A DNA stretch of 64,000 nt, taken from Bacillus yapensis. Lineage in GTDB: Bacteria > Bacillota > Bacilli > Bacillales > Cytobacillaceae. Where the stretch lies: NCBI RefSeq assembly GCF_005280205.1, contig NZ_SUND01000001.1:422841-486840 (forward strand), in the 5' to 3' direction. Shown here in pieces: positions 25,969-34,989 of the stretch. The notes under the pieces were generated by a model that searched no databases, was not told where the DNA came from, and saw only the letters and a program-made list of their open reading frames with translations. Numbering within the stretch: position 1 is the first letter of the stretch; the number at the start of each line of letters is the position of its first letter. Position numbers and translations under genes: made by a program.

Positions 25969-27511
25969 CAACAAGTTCCTTTTAGCATTGTTTTTAATAG
26001 TCACTTTATTATTGGCTGCATGTACAGAAGGTACGAACGTTGAAGGGGACTCAAGCAGTTCACCCGATTCCGACTCAAATGCTGCTAATTCAGGTCCTCT
26101 TGTCATTGGTTTTGAAGCAGATGCTACTACCCTTTTAGCTAACCACGATGTGAACTACACCACAGATACACTGATTCGAAATATTTACGATCCACTTATT
26201 GATCGTGATCCTCAAACAGCGGAATTTATCCCTGTCCTGGCAGAAGAATGGAAAAATGTTGACGAAAAAACATGGTACTTAAAGCTTAAAGAAGGAATCA
26301 AGTTCCAGAATGGTGCAGATTTTAATGCCAATGCAGTCAAATTTAGCATTGACTACATTTTAGATGAAAACAACGGTTCATTTTATCGCTCTAGATGGGC
26401 GAATGTAGAGGAGGTTGTTGTTCTTTCAGATTATGAAGTTGAAATTCATACATCTGTTCCTTTTCCAAGTCTAATCCAACGTATCGCAGAAGACTTACTC
26501 ATTATGGAACCTGGTTATGTTCAAGAGGTTGGGATTGAAAAAGCATCAAGTGAACCCGTCGGTACTGGTGCATACACGTTTGTAGACTGGTCAAGAGATA
26601 ATTACTTGAAATTAAAAGCAAACGAAGACTATTGGCAGGGAAAACCGAAAATTGAAGAAGTTGAGTTCCGTATTATTCCTGAATTCAGTGCCAGAATGTC
26701 TGCTTTTATGAGTGGAGAAATCCATTTGTTTAAAAACATCCCTGTCGACTCTGTGGAGCAATTTGAAAGCGATGAAGTAAAACAAGTATCTTCTTCCCGT
26801 ATCAATTATTTAGCACTATCGAATCTAGTTGATGGACCACTAAAGGATCTTAAAGTTAGACAAGCCATTAACTACGCAATCGATGCAGATGAATTATTGG
26901 AAACTGTTTTAAGTGGAAACGGCACAAGAATCACAGGACCTCTTTCTAAACTAAACGCCGATTATGCTGAAACAAAAGACTACAGGTATGATCCAGAACT
27001 TGCTGTAAAACTTCTTGAAGAAGCTGGCTTTAAACCTGAAGATTTATCCTTAACACTAGATACACCAAGTGGTCGATATCCAATGGACTCTCACATTGCA
27101 CAAGCCATTGCTTCCCAATTACAAAGTATCGGAATCAATGTAGAAGTAAGAGTGAATGAATGGGGGCAACATTTAGAGAAGATTCAAAAGAGAGAAACAG
27201 GTGATATGTACATTCTGGGTTGGGGCCCTGCTTTTGACGCTCAGTCAACCATTGAAAACTTGTTCACTAAAGAAGCACCTTACAGTAGTTTTTATGAAGA
27301 AAATATCGAAAAGAAAATTAAGGAAACAAACCAATTATTCAATCAAGATGAGCGTTATGCCGGATACGCTGAGTTGCAACAAGAACTAGTGGAACAAGCT
27401 GCATGGGTTCCGTTATGGCAACAAGCCGACCTATACGCTGTTAAAACATCTTTAAGCTTCTCACCTCGTGTTGATGAGAAGATGAATGTATTCGAAATGG
27501 CATGGAACTAA
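25958..27511 (+). CDS. Peptide ABC transporter substrate-binding lipoprotein (SBP_bac_5)
   Basis: 517 aa. Signal peptide with lipobox LLAAC, Cys about residue 22, so a membrane-anchored lipoprotein. The family 5 signature region is clear (IYDPLIDRDPQTAEFIPVLAEEW, WYLKLKEGIKFQNG, TPSGRYPMDSHIAQAIASQLQSIGI). GGAGG precedes the tandem ATGATG start; either ATG could be used. It supplies substrate to the two permeases and two ATPases that follow; a dipeptide or oligopeptide is likely from the downstream peptidases. Confidence 0.94.
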   Translation: MMSNNKFLLALFLIVTLLLAACTEGTNVEGDSSSSPDSDSNAANSGPLVIGFEADATTLLANHDVNYTTDTLIRNIYDPLIDRDPQTAEFIPVLAEEWKNVDEKTWYLKLKEGIKFQNGADFNANAVKFSIDYILDENNGSFYRSRWANVEEVVVLSDYEVEIHTSVPFPSLIQRIAEDLLIMEPGYVQEVGIEKASSEPVGTGAYTFVDWSRDNYLKLKANEDYWQGKPKIEEVEFRIIPEFSARMSAFMSGEIHLFKNIPVDSVEQFESDEVKQVSSSRINYLALSNLVDGPLKDLKVRQAINYAIDADELLETVLSGNGTRITGPLSKLNADYAETKDYRYDPELAVKLLEEAGFKPEDLSLTLDTPSGRYPMDSHIAQAIASQLQSIGINVEVRVNEWGQHLEKIQKRETGDMYILGWGPAFDAQSTIENLFTKEAPYSSFYEENIEKKIKETNQLFNQDERYAGYAELQQELVEQAAWVPLWQQADLYAVKTSLSFSPRVDEKMNVFEMAWN

Positions 27512-27536
27512 ATTAGTAGAGTACAAGAAAAACATC

Positions 27537-27566
27537 GAAAAAGAGAGGTTCACCTCCTCTCTTTTT
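27537..27566 (+). terminator. Intercistronic terminator after the binding protein
   Basis: AAAAAGAGAGG pairs with CCTCTCTTTTT with a 7-nt loop, within the 82-bp gap before the permease genes. Partial readthrough would give more binding protein than membrane components. Confidence 0.85.
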
Positions 27567-27593
27567 TATTCCAAGGGATAAGGAGTTGCTCCC

Positions 27594-28511
27594 ATGTTAG
27601 ATTTTATCGTGAAAAGAGTAGTACAAGTAGTGATAGTTGTATTTCTTGCCCTTACCGTTGTCTTCTTTTTAATTCGTCTCTCGGGAGATCCTACCACCCT
27701 CTTCCTCCCTCCTGATGCACCAAAAGAACAAATTGAAGAGTATCGCGAACTATTAGGATTCAATCGTCCGCTATATGTGCAATACGCTGAATTCATGAAA
27801 GGTGCCGTTCATGGGGATTTCGGGGAATCATTAAGAAGCGGTGAAGATGCTCTCGGACTTGTTATGGCAAGAATGCCCGCAACTTTCCAGTTGGCTATCT
27901 CAGCACTGGCTCTATCGCTAATTATCGCAATACCACTAGGTGTGCTATCAGCCTACAAACGAAACACTCTTTTTGATAAAGCGAGTGTTGGTATTACCGT
28001 CATCGGCCAGGCTATCCCTAACTTTTGGTTCGGTCTTATCTTAATCTTTATTTTCGCTGCTCAGCTGAAATTGTTCCCATCCAGTGGTGGCGGCTCGGTG
28101 AAACACATGGTACTTCCAGTCATTACATTAGCCTTATACAGTGTTTCACGGTTTGTCCGCTTTACACGTTCAGCCATGCTCGATGTTTTAAGTAAAGATT
28201 ATATCCGAACAACAAAGGCAGCCGGAACGCCAACATCAACACTCATTATGAAGTATGCCTTGAAAAATTCATTGATTCCGATTATTACGTTAATCGCACT
28301 CGATCTTGGCGTGCTACTAGGTGGAGCTGTAATTACGGAAGCTGTCTTCTCTTGGCCAGGTGTAGGTAGACTTTTACAACAGTCTTTAATGAATCGAGAT
28401 TTCCCAATTGTTTTAGCAGGGGTATTTATCATTGCCATCATATATGCCGTTATCAACTTTATTACTGATATTTTATACGCATATGTGAACCCACAAATTA
28501 GAGTGAAGTAG
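27594..28511 (+). CDS. Peptide ABC transporter permease (OppB/DppB type)
   Basis: 305 aa, six predicted membrane segments; begins MLDFIVKRVVQVVIVVFLAL with LIRLSGDPTT, the OppB/DppB N-terminal pattern. The EAA loop is visible (DYIRTTKAAGTPTSTLIMKYALKNSLIP), as is the terminal YAYVNPQIRVK. It pairs with the next gene to form the translocation channel. AAGGAG 8 nt upstream of the ATG. Confidence 0.95.
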   Translation: MLDFIVKRVVQVVIVVFLALTVVFFLIRLSGDPTTLFLPPDAPKEQIEEYRELLGFNRPLYVQYAEFMKGAVHGDFGESLRSGEDALGLVMARMPATFQLAISALALSLIIAIPLGVLSAYKRNTLFDKASVGITVIGQAIPNFWFGLILIFIFAAQLKLFPSSGGGSVKHMVLPVITLALYSVSRFVRFTRSAMLDVLSKDYIRTTKAAGTPTSTLIMKYALKNSLIPIITLIALDLGVLLGGAVITEAVFSWPGVGRLLQQSLMNRDFPIVLAGVFIIAIIYAVINFITDILYAYVNPQIRVK

Positions 28512-28519
28512 GTGAGGAT

Positions 28520-29422
28520 GTGGAAACAAGTACAATTACAACTACTACTAATCCAATTGATTCAAAAGTTCAAAAGAAATCAAAATTCAAGTTCTTTTTT
28601 CGAAAGTTGTCAAAAAGTTGGACAGGGATGCTTGGTTTTGGCATCATCATCATTTTGATTGTGCTCAGTTTGTTTGGGCAATGGATTGCTCCCTTCGATC
28701 CAATGGATGCTCCACTAAGAGACCGGCTCTTACCCCCTCTCACAGATGGGCACATCCTTGGAACGGACCAATTAGGCCGAGATATTCTTTCTAGACTGAT
28801 TGCCGGAACAAAAGTATCCATGATTATCGGCTTGGCTACTGCTTTATTAGCCGGAGTCGTTGGTACCATTATTGGTGTGACGGCAGGATATTTTAGAGGC
28901 TGGGTTGATGTTGTCCTAATGAGAATTGTCGACGTTCAGCTTAGTTTTCCTTTTATCCTATTAGTGCTTGTCGTAAGTGCGGTGCTCGGTGCGGGCCTAA
29001 CAAATATCATCATCTCGCTTGCTGTGGGAGGATGGGTTATTTTTGCAAGGGTAATACGCAGTGAAGTACTAGCAATTAGAGAAAAAGAATTTATTACGGC
29101 AGCCATTGCAACAGGTGTTCCAAAACTGGAGATATTGGTTCGACATATACTTCCAAATATATTTACTCCCATTATTATTTTGGTTTCCTTACAAATGGGG
29201 ACTTACATTATTGCAGAGGCATCTGTAAGCTTCCTAGGCTTTGGCGTTCAACCACCGACTCCTGCTTGGGGCAACATGCTGAACGAAGGAAAGGATTATA
29301 TCTTTGGTTCTTGGTGGCTAATCACCTTCCCAGGATTGGCCATTGTCCTGACAACGCTTGGAGTTAATCTGTTCGGCGACTGGTTAAGAGATACGCTCGA
29401 CCCAGAGCTTAAAGGCGAATAA
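28520..29422 (+). CDS. Peptide ABC transporter permease (OppC/DppC type)
   Basis: 300 aa from GTG. Has the OppC N-terminal domain (MLGFGIIIILIVLSLFGQWIAPFDP, HILGTDQLGRDILSRLI) and an EAA loop (EKEFITAAIATGVPKLEILVRHILPNI), ending LRDTLDPELKGE. It starts 8 bp after the OppB-type gene and is followed after 15 bp by the first ATPase. Confidence 0.95.
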   Translation: METSTITTTTNPIDSKVQKKSKFKFFFRKLSKSWTGMLGFGIIIILIVLSLFGQWIAPFDPMDAPLRDRLLPPLTDGHILGTDQLGRDILSRLIAGTKVSMIIGLATALLAGVVGTIIGVTAGYFRGWVDVVLMRIVDVQLSFPFILLVLVVSAVLGAGLTNIIISLAVGGWVIFARVIRSEVLAIREKEFITAAIATGVPKLEILVRHILPNIFTPIIILVSLQMGTYIIAEASVSFLGFGVQPPTPAWGNMLNEGKDYIFGSWWLITFPGLAIVLTTLGVNLFGDWLRDTLDPELKGE

Positions 29423-29437
29423 TAGGAGTGAAAAAAT

Positions 29438-30427
29438 ATGACTGAAGTACTTCTAGAAATTAAAGACTTAGGGATCCAATTTAAAACAGGCGAAGGTGTT
29501 GTTCAACCTATACGAGGAGTCAATTTTTCCTTAAAAAAAGGAGAAACTCTTGGGGTTGTTGGCGAGTCTGGTAGCGGAAAAAGTGTTACTTCATTAGCAA
29601 TTATGGGACTTTTACCAGAGAAGAAAAGCAAGATTGTTTCTGGGAGTATTCATTTTAATAATCAGGATGTTACTCACCTAAAGGATCGCCAGTTTAGAAA
29701 ACTCCGTGGAAATGAAATCTCAATGATATTCCAGGAACCTATGACATCCCTTAATCCGGTTTTCACGATCGGTGAACAATTAAGCGAGCCACTTAAACAG
29801 CATAAAAAAATGGCTAAGAAAGATAGAAAAGAAGCGATCATCAATATTTTAAAGCAAGTAGGTATTCCAAGAGCAGAGCAGATTATTAACGAATATCCTC
29901 ATCAATTATCGGGTGGGATGAGACAACGTGTGATGATTTCTTTAGCCCTTTTATGTGACCCGAAGCTGCTCATTTGTGATGAGCCAACTACTGCTTTAGA
30001 CGTTACGATTCAAGCTCAAATCTTAGAACTAATGAAGCAGATTAAATCTGAAAAAGATATGAGTCTCCTTTTTATCACACATGATTTAGGGGTAGTGGCA
30101 GAAATGTGTGACCGCGTTGTTGTCATGTATGCAGGTGAGATTGTTGAGAGCGCAGAGATTAATGAGCTATTTGACAATCCCCTACATCCATATACGAAAG
30201 GACTAATTGACTCGCTTCCGACGAACAACACAAGAAAAAGTAGACTCTTTTCCATTAAAGGTCAAGTCCCCCGACCTGACGAGATTGGGAAGGGATGTGC
30301 GTTTGCCAATCGCTGTCCATATGCATTTGATAAATGCATAGCAAGTGCCCCACCAACTTTTTCAACAGGCGAGCATTTAAGCAAATGTTGGTTACAAGAG
30401 CCCGAACGGCAGGTGAAAATTCAATGA
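29438..30427 (+). CDS. Peptide ABC transporter ATP-binding protein (OppD/DppD type)
   Basis: 329 aa. Walker A GESGSGKS, Q-loop IFQEPMTSLNPVFTIGEQ, signature LSGGMRQRVMI, Walker B LLICDEPTTALDV, H-loop THD. The C-terminal oligopeptide-transporter domain carries Cys residues in KGCAFANRCPYAFDKC that may bind an iron-sulfur cluster as in related DppD/OppD. The stop overlaps the start of the second ATPase (ATGA). Confidence 0.95.
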   Translation: MTEVLLEIKDLGIQFKTGEGVVQPIRGVNFSLKKGETLGVVGESGSGKSVTSLAIMGLLPEKKSKIVSGSIHFNNQDVTHLKDRQFRKLRGNEISMIFQEPMTSLNPVFTIGEQLSEPLKQHKKMAKKDRKEAIINILKQVGIPRAEQIINEYPHQLSGGMRQRVMISLALLCDPKLLICDEPTTALDVTIQAQILELMKQIKSEKDMSLLFITHDLGVVAEMCDRVVVMYAGEIVESAEINELFDNPLHPYTKGLIDSLPTNNTRKSRLFSIKGQVPRPDEIGKGCAFANRCPYAFDKCIASAPPTFSTGEHLSKCWLQEPERQVKIQ

Positions 30428-31401
30428 CCTTACTCGAAGTTAAAAATCTGAAAAAATACTATGAAATATCTCAGGGTCTATTTAAGCCAAAGGTAGTCGT
30501 AAAGGCAGTTGATAACGTTAGTTTTTCTATTAAAAAGGGAGAAACCTTTGCACTAGTCGGCGAATCTGGCTGCGGAAAATCGACCACTGGTAAAACTTTA
30601 TTAAGATTAACTGGTACAACTTCTGGTGAAATCCTCTATAAAGGCAAGGACCTTCTAGCCTTGTCGGCTGAAAAAATGCGTTCACTACGGGCAGAGATGC
30701 AAATGGTCTTTCAGGACCCTTACGCTTCACTTAATCCGAAGATGACCATCAAACAAATCTTAATGGAGCCACTTCGTGTCCATAATAAATTCCAACCGGA
30801 AGAACGCCTAGAGAAGATTCTCAAAATCTTAGAGATTGTTGGTCTATCAAAAGAACATCTAGATCGCCATCCAAATGAATTTTCCGGTGGACAAAGGCAA
30901 CGGATTGGGATAGCAAGAGCCGTGATTCTAAATCCAGACTTCATCGTGGCAGACGAACCTGTTTCTGCTCTTGATGTCTCGGTTCAATCTCAAGTCATCA
31001 ATTTAATGCTCGAGCTACAAAAAGAATTTGGGTTAACGTATCTTTTTATCTCCCATGATTTAAGTGTCGTTGAACATATGACGGACCGCGTTGCTGTTAT
31101 GTATCTTGGCAAAATCGTAGAATTAGTTGACACAGAGGAACTGTTTGCGAATCCAAAGCACCCTTATACGCAAGCGCTTATCTCTGCGGTACCAGCGTCT
31201 CACCCGAAAGAAGTAAAGGAACGCATCGTATTAAAAGGAGATGTTCCGAACCCAGCTAATCCACCTTCTGGGTGTACATTCCATACGAGATGCCCTTTTG
31301 CCATGGATATTTGTAAATCTGTAGTACCAGCACTCACCGAGATCGAGTCAGGACATATCACTAGCTGTCATCTATATACCAATAACAAGGAGGAAAAATA
31401 A
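30424..31401 (+). CDS. Peptide ABC transporter ATP-binding protein (OppF/DppF type)
   Basis: 325 aa from ATG 30424, chosen because AGGTGA stands 7 nt upstream and it overlaps the previous stop; the frame extending to 30334 runs inside the previous gene. Walker A GESGCGKST, Q-loop VFQDPYASLNPKMT, signature FSGGQRQRIGIARA, Walker B FIVADEPVSALDV, and Cys motif SGCTFHTRCPFAMDIC. Partner of the OppD-type protein. Confidence 0.95.
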   Translation: MTLLEVKNLKKYYEISQGLFKPKVVVKAVDNVSFSIKKGETFALVGESGCGKSTTGKTLLRLTGTTSGEILYKGKDLLALSAEKMRSLRAEMQMVFQDPYASLNPKMTIKQILMEPLRVHNKFQPEERLEKILKILEIVGLSKEHLDRHPNEFSGGQRQRIGIARAVILNPDFIVADEPVSALDVSVQSQVINLMLELQKEFGLTYLFISHDLSVVEHMTDRVAVMYLGKIVELVDTEELFANPKHPYTQALISAVPASHPKEVKERIVLKGDVPNPANPPSGCTFHTRCPFAMDICKSVVPALTEIESGHITSCHLYTNNKEEK

Positions 31402-31402
31402 A

Positions 31403-32581
31403 ATGCTGTTATCTATTCCTAAGTACGAATTCAAAGAAAGACAAGAAACGTTTAAGAACATTTACAAAGGAAAAGGCTGTGACGCTTCCGTTCTTTTCTC
31501 AGTAACAGATATCTTCTACTTAACAGGTTTTCACTTCCATCCAACCGAGAGACCGATTGGGATATTGATTGATTCACAAGATAAGATTCATTTATTTGTT
31601 CCTGCATTAGAGCATGAACACGCCGAAGAATATAGTGTCGTAGATTATGTTCATTCCTATCCAGAATACCCTGGTATCAAACACCCGATGGAATACTTTA
31701 AAGAAATCTTAGTAGAATACGGATTCGAAAATAAAAAAATCGGCGTTGATTCTTTAGGTTATGGTTCTCCAATGGGTTATCGCGGTCCAGCAATGGATCA
31801 ACTCATCGATGCGAACTTTATTTCCTTAAGTGGTGTCGTGCAAGAATTGCGATATGTTAAAAGTCCCAATGAGATTGAATTAATCAAAGAATCTTGTCGC
31901 TGGGGAAATCTAGTTCACCGCCTACTACAAAAGTATACAAAAGCAGGTTTGAGTGAAATCGAGATTACTAGTAAAGCTTCGAATGAAGCAACGAAAACGA
32001 TGATCGATACACTTGGACCTGATTACAAGCCACATGGTCAAACGCCATATGCTGTTTTCCGTGGCCAAATTGGTCCAGAATCGGCTTTCCCGCACGCAGT
32101 TACACAAAATATCGTATTGAAAAAAGGAGATACACTTGTAACAGGAGCTGCTTCTAGCGTTTTCGGATATACAAGTGAACTAGAACGCGTGATGTTCGTC
32201 GAAGAATATTCAAAAGAGCAAGAGAAATATTTTAACCATATGTATGAGGCTCAAGAAGTCGCATTTAATGCGATTAAACCTGGAAGAACCTACGCTGATG
32301 TTGAAAAAGATGTTCAAGCTTATTTTAAAGAGAATAACTTAACAGAATTAACAAGACATCATACTGGTCACAACATCGGACTATTAGGTCACGAAGCACC
32401 GTTCTTTGATTTAGGTGACCAAACTATTTTGGAACCTGGCATGGTCGTTACGGTTGAGCCAGGGATCTACGTAATGGGCTTGGGTGGATTCCGTCATTCC
32501 GATACGATTCTTGTAACAAAAAACGGGATTGAATTGTTGACATACTATCCGAGAGATTTGCAGTCTTTGATTTGTTATTAA
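31403..32581 (+). CDS. M24-fold (pita-bread) hydrolase with altered metal ligands
   Basis: 392 aa. N-terminal creatinase-N domain (~1-150) and C-terminal M24 domain. Of the five usual metal ligands, only the His (HTGHNIGLLGHEAP) and one Glu (TVEPGIYV) are in place. The first Asp is Thr (LVTGAAS), the second Asp is Glu (TSELERV), and the last Glu is Ser (FRHSDTILV). It may therefore be a non-metal enzyme like creatinase or ectoine hydrolase rather than a true Xaa-Pro aminopeptidase. It follows the ATPase by one base, behind AGGAGG, so it acts on the imported compound or a product of it. Confidence 0.85.
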   Translation: MLLSIPKYEFKERQETFKNIYKGKGCDASVLFSVTDIFYLTGFHFHPTERPIGILIDSQDKIHLFVPALEHEHAEEYSVVDYVHSYPEYPGIKHPMEYFKEILVEYGFENKKIGVDSLGYGSPMGYRGPAMDQLIDANFISLSGVVQELRYVKSPNEIELIKESCRWGNLVHRLLQKYTKAGLSEIEITSKASNEATKTMIDTLGPDYKPHGQTPYAVFRGQIGPESAFPHAVTQNIVLKKGDTLVTGAASSVFGYTSELERVMFVEEYSKEQEKYFNHMYEAQEVAFNAIKPGRTYADVEKDVQAYFKENNLTELTRHHTGHNIGLLGHEAPFFDLGDQTILEPGMVVTVEPGIYVMGLGGFRHSDTILVTKNGIELLTYYPRDLQSLICY

Positions 32582-32625
32582 TCGTAGAGAATTCCTATAG
32601 AAATTAAGAATCACAATCAATTTAA

Positions 32626-32672
32626 GAATGACTCAATATATGTAAGTAAGATGTTGAGTCGTTCCTCTTTTT
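32626..32672 (+). terminator. Hairpin between the M24 gene and dppA
   Basis: GAATGACTCAA (32626-32636) pairs with TTGAGTCGTTC (one G-T), followed by CTCTTTTT. It probably attenuates transcription into dppA. Confidence 0.75.
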
Positions 32673-32697
32673 ACATAACTTAGATGAGGTGATACAA

Positions 32698-33546
32698 ATG
32701 AAATTTTTCATTTCCGCAGATATTGAGGGAATTGCTGGAGTTAGTACCATTCAACAACTCGTAAACAATACCGAATATCAACGTTTTCGTAAATTAATGA
32801 CATCTGAAGTCAATGCTGCAATCCGAGGAGCCTTCAACGCAGGTGCAACAGAAGTAGTCGTAGCTGATGGACACGGAAATATGTCAAATATGCTAATTGA
32901 GGAATTAGACCCTCGTGCACGTCTTGTTTCAGGAAACAACCGAGTCATGTGCCAATTGGAAGGACTTGATGAAACGTTTGATGGCATTATATTCGTCGGT
33001 CATCACGGCAGAGAAGGAGCATCCGAAGCAGTTATCTCTCATACATTAGCTGGTGTTTGTGTAAGCGAAATGAAGATTAATGGAAAAGTTGTTGGTGAAA
33101 CGGAAATGAATGCAATGGTAGCAGGTGCTTTTGGTGTTCCTGCCATATTCATTAGCGGTGATGATATATACGTATCTGAAGTGAAGGAAACTTTGCCAGA
33201 TGTAGAAAGTGTTGTGACAAAATTTGCACGTGATCGCCTTGCTGCCGAGTTAATCCATCCTGAAAAAGTAAACGAACTCATAGAAACTGGTGTCGCGAAG
33301 GCCATCGATAATCTTTCAACTTTTACACCACTTGATACAAAAAACATGGAAACAACATTTGAAATTCGCTTTAAAGGCCCACAGCAAACAAAAATGACTT
33401 CTACTTTGCCGACAGTTGAGCTAACTTCCCCAACAAGTATTAAGTTTACTTGCGGTGACATCGTTACTGCTTATAAGCATATGTGGGGATGTGTCATTAT
33501 CGCCATGGCCGCAACAAATGGAGTATTAGGCCACGCTAATAGTTAG
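32698..33546 (+). CDS. dppA: D-aminopeptidase DppA (M55)
   Basis: 282 aa from ATG 32698; the GTG nine bases upstream overlaps the Shine-Dalgarno GAGGTGAT and was rejected. M55 landmarks: N-terminal FFISADIEGIAGV with metal Asp and Glu, VVADGHGNMSNM, FVGHHGR, and LAGVCVSEMKINGKVVGETEMNA. DppA is a zinc-dependent decamer that cleaves N-terminal D-amino acids such as D-Ala from peptides. In B. subtilis it also sits with a dipeptide permease. Confidence 0.95.
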   Translation: MKFFISADIEGIAGVSTIQQLVNNTEYQRFRKLMTSEVNAAIRGAFNAGATEVVVADGHGNMSNMLIEELDPRARLVSGNNRVMCQLEGLDETFDGIIFVGHHGREGASEAVISHTLAGVCVSEMKINGKVVGETEMNAMVAGAFGVPAIFISGDDIYVSEVKETLPDVESVVTKFARDRLAAELIHPEKVNELIETGVAKAIDNLSTFTPLDTKNMETTFEIRFKGPQQTKMTSTLPTVELTSPTSIKFTCGDIVTAYKHMWGCVIIAMAATNGVLGHANS

Positions 33547-33566
33547 TAAGAATTGGAGTGTTGAAA

Positions 33567-34868
33567 ATGAGTATGGATGGTCCAATTTATCAGCGGCTCA
33601 TGGACGGCTATGATGAAAATGATTATGACCAAAATGGGATATCTGGAGAGCGTCTAGCTTTTCGTCTAAATGAGATTGCCAAGATTGGGTTAACAAATGA
33701 CAAAGGCTCAAACCGTCCAGGCTTCTCGGAAGAAGAGTTAGCTGTTAAAAGTCTAGTTTCTGAGTGGATGGAGGAAGCTGGTTTAGAGGTCAACCGAGAC
33801 GGAGCTGGTAACATAATTGGAAGACTATCGGGGTCAGACCCCTCACTTCCCACCATCATGTCAGGCTCACATGTAGATAGTATTCCAAATGGTGGTCATT
33901 TTGATGGTCCCCTTGGCGTGTTATTAGCTTTAGAGGTGGTCGAAGCTTGGAAAGCCATCGGCTATCACCCAAGAAAAAGCTATGAAGTTATCATTTTTAG
34001 TGACGAAGAAGGCGCTAGATTCAATGGTGGTCTACTTGGAAGCCAAGGAATGACCGGTGACTATGATATAGAAGAACTCAAGAAACTAATTTCGATTGAT
34101 GATCTTTCCTTTGAAGAAGTATTAAAAAGTGTCGGATTATCAGTTGAATCATACGAAAAGTCTCTCAGAGATTTTTCCAATGTAGAAATATTTGTGGAAG
34201 TCCATATTGAACAAGGGAAACGCCTAGAAAAACTAGATTTACCATGTGGCATCGTAAATGGGATTGCTGGACCCTACTGGTTAGAAGTTAATTTCACTGG
34301 AAAAGCTGGACATGCTGGCAACACGCCTATGGACGATCGAACGGATGCCCTCGTAGCTGCAAGTGAATTTATTACAAAAGTAAGCAAACTTCCACGTTCA
34401 ATTAATGATACATCCGTTGCAACAATTGGTAAAATGGAGATTTCTCCGAATGGAGTCAATGTGATCCCAGGTGAAGTAAAACTATTTGTAGATATCCGCG
34501 ACATTTTCAAAGAAAGTCGCAATCAACTTGTTGATACCGTTATTCTAGAAGCAGAAAATATAGCGAAGGAACATCAAGTGTCCCTATCCTACACTAAGAA
34601 AATGAATAATCCGCCTGTTCCAATTAAAGAAAACGTTCAACTTCTTTTAGAAGACGTTCTGCAGGAACATGGAATTACTCCTGTCCGGATTCCAAGCGGC
34701 GCTGGTCACGACGCCATGATTATCGGGAAGCAAACAGACATCGCTATGATATTTGTCAAAAGCATCGAAGGGATTAGCCATAATCCATCAGAATGGTCCA
34801 CATTGAACGACTGCGTTCAAACTGCACATGTACTAAAAGGTTTCATCGAAAAACTCAATGAAAAATGA
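33567..34868 (+). CDS. M20-family Zn-dependent amidohydrolase (carbamoylase/allantoate type)
   Basis: 433 aa from ATG 33567, with GGAG 8 nt upstream; an in-frame GTG at 33558 overlaps that site. Metal-binding pattern: GSHVDSIPNGGHFDGPLGV, FSDEEGARF, VEVHIEQGKRLE, and GISHNPSEW near the end, with the dimerisation domain between (GKAGHAGNTPMDDRTDA). This is the N-carbamoyl-L-amino-acid hydrolase / allantoate amidohydrolase subfamily; the exact substrate cannot be told. Last gene of the peptide operon, 20 bp after dppA. Confidence 0.9.
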   Translation: MSMDGPIYQRLMDGYDENDYDQNGISGERLAFRLNEIAKIGLTNDKGSNRPGFSEEELAVKSLVSEWMEEAGLEVNRDGAGNIIGRLSGSDPSLPTIMSGSHVDSIPNGGHFDGPLGVLLALEVVEAWKAIGYHPRKSYEVIIFSDEEGARFNGGLLGSQGMTGDYDIEELKKLISIDDLSFEEVLKSVGLSVESYEKSLRDFSNVEIFVEVHIEQGKRLEKLDLPCGIVNGIAGPYWLEVNFTGKAGHAGNTPMDDRTDALVAASEFITKVSKLPRSINDTSVATIGKMEISPNGVNVIPGEVKLFVDIRDIFKESRNQLVDTVILEAENIAKEHQVSLSYTKKMNNPPVPIKENVQLLLEDVLQEHGITPVRIPSGAGHDAMIIGKQTDIAMIFVKSIEGISHNPSEWSTLNDCVQTAHVLKGFIEKLNEK

Positions 34869-34874
34869 ACTGAT

Positions 34875-34918
34875 GGGGCATATGGAGTGAATTTGGTATA
34901 TTCCAATTGCCCCTTTTT
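34875..34918 (+). terminator. Terminator of the peptide operon
   Basis: GGGGCATATGGA pairs with TCCAATTGCCCC (10 of 12) followed by five Ts, 7 bp after the stop. Confidence 0.85.
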
Positions 34919-34989
34919 ATTGAAAAAGACTCAAGAACTCGGAATCCTTCTTACTAACTCATAAGAAAAACCCCAGAAATATGATAAAA

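Noticed and set aside
30334..30423. 30-residue N-terminal extension of the OppF-type ATPase
   Set aside because: It overlaps the preceding ATPase gene, whereas the internal ATG has AGGTGA and stop-start overlap.
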